In this document: one piece after another, positions 19,123-26,034 of the stretch
How positions within the stretch are numbered: position 1 is the stretch's first letter
Layout: each line of letters begins with the position of its first letter
Origin: Myxococcaceae bacterium
Lineage (GTDB): Bacteria > Myxococcota > Myxococcia > Myxococcales > Myxococcaceae
Length of the DNA stretch: 40,657 nt
Assembly: GCA_020247085.1 (NCBI GenBank)
Contig: JADCJJ010000270.1
Location: forward strand, 1-40,657
Direction of reading: 5' to 3'
Notes under the pieces: model-generated
The model's database searches: none
What the model was told of the DNA's origin: nothing
What the model saw: the letters and a program-made list of their open reading frames with translations, nothing else
Position numbers and translations under genes: made by a program

Positions 19123-19887
19123 TCAGCGGGGCGGTCCGGGGGGCTTCGGCGGCGGCCTGGCAGCGGGGGCCCTCGCCGCGGGCGATGCGCTGCCCCTCGG
19201 CTTCGCGCCGCCGGGCGCCTTCGGGCTCGTGGCAGGTGAGCTGGGCGCCTGGTCGAGCAGGCGCCAGGCGTGGCCGCGCGTGAGCCACAGCAGGCTCACC
19301 AGCGGCCCGCCGGCGAGGGCCGCCGCCACCTCGCCCGCGAAGACGTGGAAGAGGCTCGCCCCCATCACCACCACGAGCCACACCGCCAGGGACACCGCGG
19401 CGAACAACAGCTGCGACACCGCCCAGCTCGCCCCGTGCTGCGCGAGGCGCCGGCCCGCCGGCTGCGCGCTGCCGAGCAGCAACAGCTCGAGCCCGGGCAG
19501 GCACACCAGCGCCAGCACGAAGAGGCCCGCCAGCGCGCCCCCGTACGCGAGCGTGAGGAACGCGATGGTGCCGAACAGCAGGGGCAGGCCCAGCGTCGCG
19601 AGGCGCTTCGCCCGCGCCGAGAGGTCGGCCTCGACGTCGGCCGAAGAGACGGCCCCCTCGAGCAGCACGCGCTTCCAGACGTACAGCGCGGTCGACCACA
19701 GCAGGGCCTTGAGCGGCGCCGCCAGCACCAGCCCGACCCCTCGCAGCGGCGCGAGCAGCCAGTCCGCCAGCGTGCCGAGGCCCAGCGCGAGCGTCGGGAC
19801 GACGACGACCCACGGGCTCTTGCGCAGGGTGGCCAGCGCGGCCAGGGCGGCGCGGCGGTAGAGCGGCAGGGGCAAGAGGTCGGCCAT
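19123..19887 (-). CDS. Polytopic membrane protein of unknown function
   Basis: This 254-residue protein starts at the ATG at 19887 (MADLLPLPLYRRA); an upstream GTG-initiated extension is low-quality. It has about six hydrophobic helices between residues 18 and 205, arranged in pairs, and a Pro/Ala-rich disordered cytoplasmic-looking tail (~212-254). The overall shape resembles DUF4013 or EI24-type membrane proteins, but I see no diagnostic motif. It is divergent from the glycosyltransferase (73-bp gap), and lies between the two parts of the lpt cluster. Confidence 0.75.
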   Translation of the reverse strand: MADLLPLPLYRRAALAALATLRKSPWVVVVPTLALGLGTLADWLLAPLRGVGLVLAAPLKALLWSTALYVWKRVLLEGAVSSADVEADLSARAKRLATLGLPLLFGTIAFLTLAYGGALAGLFVLALVCLPGLELLLLGSAQPAGRRLAQHGASWAVSQLLFAAVSLAVWLVVVMGASLFHVFAGEVAAALAGGPLVSLLWLTRGHAWRLLDQAPSSPATSPKAPGGAKPRGSASPAARAPAARPPPKPPGPPR

Positions 19888-19960
19888 GGCGGCGCCCGTC
19901 GGCGGCGCCCTCGCTAACACGACTTGCATTCGTCCGTGAGGCTGGCATCAGCCCCGCTCC

Positions 19961-21652
19961 GTGACGCGCACCACCTGGGCCGTGCTCCTGACGCTGGTCA
20001 TCGCGCCTGCCGGGCTCGGGCTGACGAACGAGATTCAAGAGGTCGACCCCGCCCAGTACGCCGACGTCGCGCGGCGCATGGTCGAGAGCGGTGACTGGCT
20101 GCACCTGCGCGACGGGAACGGTCCGTTCTACAACAAGCCACCGCTGACGATGTGGCTCCAGGCCGCCGGCATGCTCGTCTTCGGCGTCGGCGAGCTGGCG
20201 GTGCGCCTGCCGGGGCTGCTCTTCGCGGTCCTCACGATGGTGAGCGTCTTCTTCATCGGGCGTGAGCTGGGCGATGAGCGACGGGGGCTCGCGGCGGCGG
20301 CGCTGACGGGCGGGGCGCTGTCGATGCACCTCATGGTGCTCGACCCGAAGGTCGACGCCGCGCTGACCGCGACGACGACGCTGGCCATCGCGCTCATGCT
20401 GGTGGGCCGGCGGCGCCCGTGGCTGCGGCTCGCCGCGTGGGCCGTGGCCGGGCTGGCGGTGCTGTCGAAGGGCCCGCTGGGGCTCGGCATTCCGGTGCTG
20501 GCGCTCCTGCCCGAGGTGCTGCGCGCGTCGTGGCTGCCGGGCCCCTCGACGCTCGCGCGCCGGCTCTGGAGCGTCTGGCCCTTCGGCGCCCTGCTCACCG
20601 CGCTCGTCGCCGCCCCCTTCTATGCGGCGATGCACCAGACGACTGGCGCCGGGGGGCTCAAGTACCTCTTGTGGGACCAGGGCTTCGGGCGGCTGTGGGG
20701 CGCGAGCGGCTACCTCGACGACACCACGCCGCTCTTCTTCATGCACACCGCGCTCTGGGCGTTCCTGCCCTTCACGCCGCTGCTGCTGGTGTCGCTGGCG
20801 CGGCGGCTCGGGGCGCTGGTGACGAGCCGCGCGCTGCCGGGGAGCGTGCCCCGCGTCGCTCTCTGGTGGCTCCTGCTCGTCTTCGGCGTCATCTCGGTGT
20901 CGACGTACAAGCTGCCGCAGTACCTCTACCCACTGACGCCGCCGGCGGCGCTGCTCGCGGCCGAGGAGCTGGAGCGCCTCGACGACGTGCTGGCCTCACG
21001 GTGGCGCTGGTGCTTCGCCGGGCTGTCGCTGGTCGGCGTCGGCTTCGTGTTCGTGGTGTTCGTCTGGAGCTTCCCGGCCTCGGCCGGGACGGTCGCCGGC
21101 TGGGGCGCGCTGGTGGCCCTGGTGGCGGCGGCGCTGCTGACGTGGGCCCGGCGGCTCCCGCCGGCCGACGGGCTGGTGGCGTCGGCGGCGCTGAGCCTGG
21201 TCGGCGTGACGGCCTTCGTCGCCGGCTACCTGCAGCCGCGCCTGCTCGAGTTCCAGCCGTCGAGGGAGCTCGGCCAGCTGGTGCGCGCGCTCGAGCCGGA
21301 CACGGCGGTGCTGCCCATCACGTTCCACGAGAGCCCGTTCTCGGCCATGTTCTACGCCCGGCGCGACGTGCCGTACGTCGCGCCGAACGACGTGGCGGGC
21401 GTCATCACGCCGGGCACGAGCCGGCTGCTGCTGGTGGGGCCCGAGGCCGGGCTCGAGCAGCTCCACGAGCTCGGCCTGGGCACGCTCGAGCTCGCCTCGC
21501 TGCCGACGTACCCGACGAGCCGGCCGAGCGGCCGCTTCCTCGCCGCCGCGACGCGCGCCTCGGCGGTGGGGCCGATGCGGCTGGTGCGGGTGTGGCGGGC
21601 CGATGCGCCCCCGCCTACGGCTTCGCCCCCGGCTTTTGACGCACCTCGATGA
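19961..21652 (+). CDS. ArnT/PMT-like membrane glycosyltransferase (GT39/GT83 type)
   Basis: The protein has 563 residues, a GTG start and about 12 hydrophobic segments. The first periplasmic loop has the family signature: an acidic VDPAQYADVARRM segment with candidate catalytic Asp29, then FYNKPPLTMW (Lys59-Pro-Pro). STYKLPQYLYPLTPPAALL later in the chain is also typical of ArnT-like enzymes. These enzymes move a sugar from undecaprenyl/dolichyl phosphate onto lipid A or proteins on the periplasmic side. Its position inside an otherwise minus-strand lpt cluster makes lipid A or LPS a reasonable substrate. Its 3' end overlaps the end of lptA by 38 bp. Confidence 0.85.
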   Translation: MTRTTWAVLLTLVIAPAGLGLTNEIQEVDPAQYADVARRMVESGDWLHLRDGNGPFYNKPPLTMWLQAAGMLVFGVGELAVRLPGLLFAVLTMVSVFFIGRELGDERRGLAAAALTGGALSMHLMVLDPKVDAALTATTTLAIALMLVGRRRPWLRLAAWAVAGLAVLSKGPLGLGIPVLALLPEVLRASWLPGPSTLARRLWSVWPFGALLTALVAAPFYAAMHQTTGAGGLKYLLWDQGFGRLWGASGYLDDTTPLFFMHTALWAFLPFTPLLLVSLARRLGALVTSRALPGSVPRVALWWLLLVFGVISVSTYKLPQYLYPLTPPAALLAAEELERLDDVLASRWRWCFAGLSLVGVGFVFVVFVWSFPASAGTVAGWGALVALVAAALLTWARRLPPADGLVASAALSLVGVTAFVAGYLQPRLLEFQPSRELGQLVRALEPDTAVLPITFHESPFSAMFYARRDVPYVAPNDVAGVITPGTSRLLLVGPEAGLEQLHELGLGTLELASLPTYPTSRPSGRFLAAATRASAVGPMRLVRVWRADAPPPTASPPAFDAPR

Positions 21653-22475
21653 CGGTGGTGGCGTTCTCGACCTCGATGAAGTCCGAGCCCGAGAAGAACG
21701 TCACCTTCGAGCCCTTCATGCGGCTGGTGCCTTGGCGGGCCTGCGGCTGCCCCGTCACCACCAGGACGCCGGTCTGCACGTCGTAGTCGCCGCGCTGCCC
21801 GGCGGCCCAGCGGTCCTTCTCGGTGGCCTCGACCCCGCCGCGAGCCTCGACGTGCGTGATGGTGCCGCCCTCGTCGTACAGCGCCGTCAGGCGCGGCGTG
21901 GTGATGGTCGTCTCGCCGCGGCGGGCGACGACATGCCCGGTCCAGTCGGCGCGGCTGCGCTGCTCGTCGAGCACGAGGCGGTCGGCGTCGATGACGATGC
22001 GCTGGGGCCCTTCGGCGGCGCCGCCGTCGCGCGCCGGGGCGCGGGCGTCGTCTACCTTCGTGCGGGCCTTGTCGACGACGACGCGGTCGGTCCCGGTGAC
22101 GATGGTGACCAGCTCGCCCTGCACCTCGCGCTTGCCTTGGCGCGCCTCGGGTCTACCCCGCACCACCAGCGTGCCGGTGAGGTTGTCGTAGTCGGCCTCG
22201 TCGCCGCGCGCCCAGCGGTCGCCGTCGACGGCCTCGACGTGACCCCGCGCGAGGATACGGCGCACCTCGCGGTCGGCGCCGTACTCGACGGTGATGACGT
22301 CGCAGGTGAGGGTGGTGGTGTCGCGCACGGCCTTCGCGCGGCCCGTGTAGACGGCGCGCTGCTCCCGGTTCAGCACCTCGAGCCGCGCGGCGCTCACCTG
22401 CACGGGGCGCGAGAGCAGCACGCCGGCGTCGGGGCTGGCGGCGAGCGCGAGCGGCAGCAGCAGGAGCGTCGTCAC
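21615..22475 (-). CDS. lptA: LptA-like periplasmic LPS-transport protein with duplicated OstA domain
   Basis: The protein has 286 residues, about twice the ~180 of ordinary LptA. The GTG start gives a signal peptide (MTTLLLLPLALAA). It contains two OstA/LptA beta-jellyroll units, about 27-137 and 158-281. Corresponding blocks are DRWARGDEADYDNLTGTLVV/RGRPEARQG and DRWAAGQRGDYDVQTGVLVV/TGQPQARQG. LptA forms the periplasmic bridge carrying LPS from LptC to LptD. A fused dimer would mimic the head-to-tail LptA oligomer. It is downstream of lptC on the same strand (82-bp gap). Confidence 0.88.
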   Translation of the reverse strand: MTTLLLLPLALAASPDAGVLLSRPVQVSAARLEVLNREQRAVYTGRAKAVRDTTTLTCDVITVEYGADREVRRILARGHVEAVDGDRWARGDEADYDNLTGTLVVRGRPEARQGKREVQGELVTIVTGTDRVVVDKARTKVDDARAPARDGGAAEGPQRIVIDADRLVLDEQRSRADWTGHVVARRGETTITTPRLTALYDEGGTITHVEARGGVEATEKDRWAAGQRGDYDVQTGVLVVTGQPQARQGTSRMKGSKVTFFSGSDFIEVENATTVIEVRQKPGAKP

Positions 22476-22557
22476 GGGGTGCGCTTGTAGCCGAAGACGG
22501 CCGCCGGTTCGTCGCCGTCGCGACCGACCGGGCCGCTCGCGGCGCCCAACGCCCAGG

Positions 22558-23088
22558 TCACGGGGCGGCGCTGGTGTCGGCCTTCGTGGTGGTCTCGGGC
22601 TCGGCGAAGGTGACGCGCTCGTCGGCGAAGTCAGCGACGAAGCCGGTGGCGGTCTGGGTGAAGCGGGGGTGCTCGATGCGCACCCCCGCGTCGGAGAAGG
22701 CGCCGCCGCCGGTGCCCAGCGCGCCGTCGAACGTCGCCGTCGGGGTGTCGCCGACGGTGCCGTCGACGCCGAGGAGCCGCACGCCGCCGCTCCCGGTCAC
22801 CACCTGCGCCCGCCCGTTGCCGGCGGCCGTCGCGGCCAGCACCCGCACCCCGCTCGAGGTGAGGCGAACGCTCGCGTCAGCGGCGGTGAAGTCGTTGGTC
22901 GCCCGCGTCAGCTCGACGACGGGCGCGGTGGCCTCGAGCCGCAGCGCGCTGCCGTGGTACTGCCGCACGGTGACGTCTCGCACCGTCACGTCGGCCCTCG
23001 GCGCCGCGACGCCGGTGCCCTCGGGCGGCGCCACGAGCGACGAGCACCCGACGACGAGGCTCGCCAGCGGCGCCCAGCGATGGGTCAG
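22558..23088 (-). CDS. lptC: LptC-like lipoprotein, probable CTG start
   Basis: Translation from CTG at 23088 gives a 176-residue lipoprotein with lipobox LVVGC (Cys15) and a beta-rich domain. VRDVTVRQYHGSALRLEA and a GGAFSDAGVRIEHPRF / ATGFVADF pair are consistent with the LptC/OstA-like fold. No ATG, GTG or TTG exists in frame that would keep the signal peptide. The CTG overlaps the TGA of the upstream sigma-factor gene as CTGA, mirroring the ATGA/GTGA couplings elsewhere here. LptC docks LPS from LptB2FG onto LptA; unusually it looks lipid-anchored rather than held by an N-terminal helix. Family assignment rests partly on position. Confidence 0.7.
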   Translation of the reverse strand: MTHRWAPLASLVVGCSSLVAPPEGTGVAAPRADVTVRDVTVRQYHGSALRLEATAPVVELTRATNDFTAADASVRLTSSGVRVLAATAAGNGRAQVVTGSGGVRLLGVDGTVGDTPTATFDGALGTGGGAFSDAGVRIEHPRFTQTATGFVADFADERVTFAEPETTTKADTSAAP

Positions 23089-23579
23089 AGGCCCGCCTCG
23101 GCGGCCACGTGCAGCTGCATCGCCATGCGGTTGAACTCGGCCAGCCGGTACAGCACCGTGCGCCGCGAGCAGCCCAGCGTCTCGGCCACCTTCGCCTGCT
23201 CCATGCCCCGCGCGTGGTACAGCACCGCCGGCACCTTGAGCGCCTCGGGCGCGCGCTCGAGCACCTTCTCGGCGAAGTCGCGGTTGAGCAGGCCCTCTTC
23301 GAACTCGTCGTCCACCTCCACCGGCAGGTGCTCCACCGGCAGCGGCCGCCGCTTCGCGTCCCGCAGGCAGTTGAGGCAGTGGTTCGTCACGATGCGATGG
23401 ATCCACAGCGGAATCACCTGTTCGTCGGGCGCCGTCCCGAGGTGCTTGAGCAACTTGACGAAGATATCCTGCGTCGCGTCTTCGGCCGCGACCGGGTCGC
23501 GCAGCAGCCGACGGCAGCGCGCATAGATGACCGGGCCAAACTTCGCGTACAGCGCTTCGATGGTGGAGTCCGGTGCCAT
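23085..23579 (-). CDS. ECF-type RNA polymerase sigma factor
   Basis: This 164-residue protein has region 2 at about 8-75 (RCRRLLRDPVAAEDATQDIF, then PLWIHRIVTNHCLNCLRD) and region 4 at ~105-155 with helix-turn-helix MEQAKVAETLGCSRRTVLYR. The ATG at 23579 is preceded by AGGGACAGGC. No anti-sigma gene follows; instead its stop overlaps the start of lptC. The sigma factor therefore probably shares a transcript with LPS-export genes and may control envelope functions. Confidence 0.92.
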   Translation of the reverse strand: MAPDSTIEALYAKFGPVIYARCRRLLRDPVAAEDATQDIFVKLLKHLGTAPDEQVIPLWIHRIVTNHCLNCLRDAKRRPLPVEHLPVEVDDEFEEGLLNRDFAEKVLERAPEALKVPAVLYHARGMEQAKVAETLGCSRRTVLYRLAEFNRMAMQLHVAAEAGL

Positions 23580-23817
23580 GCCTGTCCCTGTGGGTGCTGC
23601 GGCGTGCGTCTTTGACGTACATGTTCGCACATTTGCGCTCGAATGTTGCGTCAGGTGTCACGGGGCGTGTGTTGGCCAAAAAGCCTCGTAAAAACAGGTG
23701 ACTGAAACGCTCTCAAGAGCAATCGACGAGAAGTCACGGACGGAAAAATGCTGTCGAAAATGTCTCCTGGAGCCTCGCCCAGCTCGCCAGAGCGAGGGCC
23801 AAGAGCACTTAAGAGTC

Positions 23818-23828
23818 TTATTGAATAA
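23818..23828. promoter_or_regulatory. Palindrome TTATT-G-AATAA, candidate operator of the NAD-salvage operon
   Basis: A perfect 5-1-5 palindrome of A/T only, 9 bp upstream of the proposed -35 box, is very unlikely by composition in a ~70% GC genome. It may bind a repressor or activator; the protein is unknown. Confidence 0.4.
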
Positions 23829-23837
23829 CAAAAAGTC

Positions 23838-23866
23838 TTGACGACCCTATTTGAGCTGCATACCCT
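23838..23866 (+). promoter_or_regulatory. Predicted promoter of the pncB operon
   Basis: TTGACG (5 of 6 to consensus) at 23838-23843 and TACCCT (3 of 6) at 23861-23866 are separated by 17 bp. The predicted start would leave a leader of about 12 nt containing the GAGGTGG ribosome-binding site before the ATG at 23885. Confidence 0.5.
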
Positions 23867-23884
23867 TTCGATGCGAGGTGGCTG

Positions 23885-25327
23885 ATGGGTGCCGGGCTGC
23901 TGATGACGGACGCGTACAAGTGCTCGATGGCCGAGGCGGGCTGGCCGCTGCGGGAAGAGACCTTCTCGAGCACGCACCGCCGGGGTGGGCTGCAGGTGGT
24001 GCCGTTCGACCTCGAGGCCGAGCTGCGGGCGCTGCTGCCGAGGGCCGACGCCGGCGACTGGGCCTTCCTCGCGGCGAGCGGGTACGAGCTGGGGGCGGGC
24101 GTCAAAGCAGCGGTGGCCCTGGCGGGCGAGGTGCGGGTGCGGGCGCTGCCGCGCTTCTCGGTCTTCAACGAGCGCGAGCCCCTCTTCACCGTCACCGGGC
24201 CCTCGGCGGTGGTGTCGTGGCTCGAGCCGCTGGTGCTGACGTGGAGCTACCGCATCCAGGTGGCGACGGTGGCAGTGCTGCGGCCCGACGAGCTGCCGGC
24301 GGCGGTCGCGACGGTGACGTGCGAGCGGCAGCGGCAGCTGGTGCTCGAGACGCTCGACGCGGTGGGCGTGCCCGCGCCGCCCATCACCGTCGATGCGTCA
24401 GGCTACGTCGAGCGGGTGGCGGCGCAGGCGCGGGCGCTGGTCGAGGTGGTGGGCGCTCCCGAGCGGCTCTTCGAGGTCGGGCTGCGCGCGGCGAGCTGCG
24501 TGGAGCAGCACCTGCTCGCGCTCGAGGGCTGCCGGGCGGCGGGCCTCACCCGCACCTCGCACGTGTACGGCGCGAGGCGGCTGGGCCTGACGCCGGTGGG
24601 GACGATGGGGCACGAGCACGTGCAGCGGTACGGCGCCGACGAGGCCGCCTTCCGCGCGATGGTCGAGCGCCGGCCGGGGAGCGCCAGCTTCCTCCTCGAC
24701 ACCTTCGACACCGTGCGCTCAGGCATCCCCACGGCGTACCGGCTCATCGCGGAGCGGCCGGCGGCGCGCGACTCGATTCGCTTCGACTCCGGCGACAAGG
24801 AGGCCCAGTACCGCTTCGCCGTCGCCGAGGCGCGGGCCCGAGGGCTCTTTCCGGTGATGATTCTGGAGGACGGCTTCGACGTGTCCCAGACGCGCCGCTT
24901 CGAGCAGCTGCGGCGAGAGCTCGGTTGGGCTGCCGAGGCGCAGGTCTACGGGTACGGCGGCTTCCTGGTGGCGCAGACCGCCGGTACGCCCCTCACCCGT
25001 GACCGCGTCTCGGCCGTCTACAAGCTGACGCAGACGGGCGCGCGGCCGTGCATGAAGTTCGGCAACGAGGCCGGCGCAGGCAAGCAGAGCATTCCCGGAC
25101 AGCCGGTGGTGTGGCGGCGCGTCGACGGCGCGGCGGGGCCCTTCGGCGTCGTCGGCCAGCACGGCGAGCCCGTCGCCGCCGGCTACCGGCTGCTCACCGG
25201 CGCGGCGCCCCTCGCCGCCGTCGACGTCGCCTCGGCGCGCGCCGCCCGCCCCGAGGACCTGCGCCTGGTGCATTCGCCGGCCACCCAGGCGCTCGTCGAC
25301 CAGCTCACCCGCGAGGCCTTCGGGTGA
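23885..25327 (+). CDS. pncB: Nicotinate (nicotinamide) phosphoribosyltransferase
   Basis: The protein has 480 residues. Family landmarks in order: MTDAYKCSMAEAG with ETFSSTHRRGG near the N-terminus, LTWSYRI, SHVYGARRLGLTPVGTMGHE, SFLLDTFDTVRSGIPTAY, IRFDSGD, MILEDGFD, YGYGGFLV and YKLTQTGARPCMKFGNEAGAGKQSIPG (key residues only listed). This enzyme joins nicotinate to PRPP to make nicotinate mononucleotide, the entry of Preiss-Handler NAD salvage; the TMGHE/DTFDT form favours nicotinate over nicotinamide. The ATG at 23885 has a good ribosome-binding site. Its TGA overlaps the GTG of the PP2C gene (GTGA), so this metabolic gene is translationally coupled to a signalling gene. Confidence 0.92.
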   Translation: MGAGLLMTDAYKCSMAEAGWPLREETFSSTHRRGGLQVVPFDLEAELRALLPRADAGDWAFLAASGYELGAGVKAAVALAGEVRVRALPRFSVFNEREPLFTVTGPSAVVSWLEPLVLTWSYRIQVATVAVLRPDELPAAVATVTCERQRQLVLETLDAVGVPAPPITVDASGYVERVAAQARALVEVVGAPERLFEVGLRAASCVEQHLLALEGCRAAGLTRTSHVYGARRLGLTPVGTMGHEHVQRYGADEAAFRAMVERRPGSASFLLDTFDTVRSGIPTAYRLIAERPAARDSIRFDSGDKEAQYRFAVAEARARGLFPVMILEDGFDVSQTRRFEQLRRELGWAAEAQVYGYGGFLVAQTAGTPLTRDRVSAVYKLTQTGARPCMKFGNEAGAGKQSIPGQPVVWRRVDGAAGPFGVVGQHGEPVAAGYRLLTGAAPLAAVDVASARAARPEDLRLVHSPATQALVDQLTREAFG

Positions 25328-26034
25328 GCGCCGCCACCGTCACGCAGGCCCGCACCGCGACCGTCACCGGCCGCGAGCACGTGCGCCTGGGCCGCAACAA
25401 CCAGGACGGCGTCTTCGTCGCTAGCCGCGACGGTGCCTGCGTGGCGGTGGTGACCGACGGCTGCTCGAGCGAGCCCTTCTCCGAGGTGGGCGCCCGCCTC
25501 GGTGCGCGCGCGCTGGCGACGATGACGGCGACCCTGGGCCACGTGCCGCTGGCCGCGCTGCCAGCCGTCGCGTTCGACCACCTCTCGACGTGGCTGTCGG
25601 CGCTGGTGCGCTCGGTCGAGGCCGACGACGCGCGCGCCGTGCTCTCTGGCTACGGCCTGTTCACGGTGCTGTGCGTGGTGCAGCGAGGCCCCGAGGCCGT
25701 CGTCTTCGGCAGCGGCGACGGCGCCGTCTTCGTCGACGGCGCGCTGACCCGGCTCTCGTCGGGCGACGACAACGCGCCCGCCTACCCGGGCTACCGGCTG
25801 CTCGGCCGCGAGGTGCCGCCGGTGACGCACCACCTGGGGCCGGCGCGGCGGGTGGCGCTGTGCACCGACGGGCTCGACGGCTTCGTCGCGGCCGGCGGCG
25901 TGGGCCCGCTCTTCGACGACGCCCTGGTGTGGCGGAACCCGGCGCACCTGCAGCGGCAGCTCAACGTGCTCCACGCGCGCGAGCGCTTCGCCGACGACGC
26001 CACCCTGGCGCTCCTCGCCACCGAGGCCCAGTGA
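25324..26034 (+). CDS. PP2C-type serine/threonine protein phosphatase
   Basis: This 236-residue protein has a GTG start overlapping the previous stop. Metal-binding PP2C motifs are present: GRNNQDG (Asp28), VVTDGCSS (Asp45-Gly46), GSGDGAVF, CTDGLDG and FADDATLALL. All acidic ligands expected in an active Mg/Mn phosphatase are retained. It closely matches the short PP2C of TerY-P/YegK-type signalling triads, which work with the kinase and VWA genes found next. No signal peptide, so cytoplasmic. Confidence 0.93.
   Translation: MSAATVTQARTATVTGREHVRLGRNNQDGVFVASRDGACVAVVTDGCSSEPFSEVGARLGARALATMTATLGHVPLAALPAVAFDHLSTWLSALVRSVEADDARAVLSGYGLFTVLCVVQRGPEAVVFGSGDGAVFVDGALTRLSSGDDNAPAYPGYRLLGREVPPVTHHLGPARRVALCTDGLDGFVAAGGVGPLFDDALVWRNPAHLQRQLNVLHARERFADDATLALLATEAQ

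Larger units (their letters stand above)
23580..23884. promoter_or_regulatory. Low-GC divergent control region between the ECF sigma gene and pncB
   Basis: The 305-bp gap is clearly poorer in GC than the rest of the window, especially 23680-23870, as expected for a busy regulatory region. It contains an inverted repeat at 23773-23778/23792-23797 (CCTCGC ... GCGAGG), a palindrome at 23818-23828, and a 6-bp direct repeat AGTCTT at 23814 and 23834. No gene is credible in it. Promoters for both flanking genes should lie here. Confidence 0.6.

Noticed and set aside
18947-20746. 599-codon minus-strand frame opposite the glycosyltransferase
   Set aside because: Arg/Gln/His-rich composition typical of antisense reading of a membrane protein gene.
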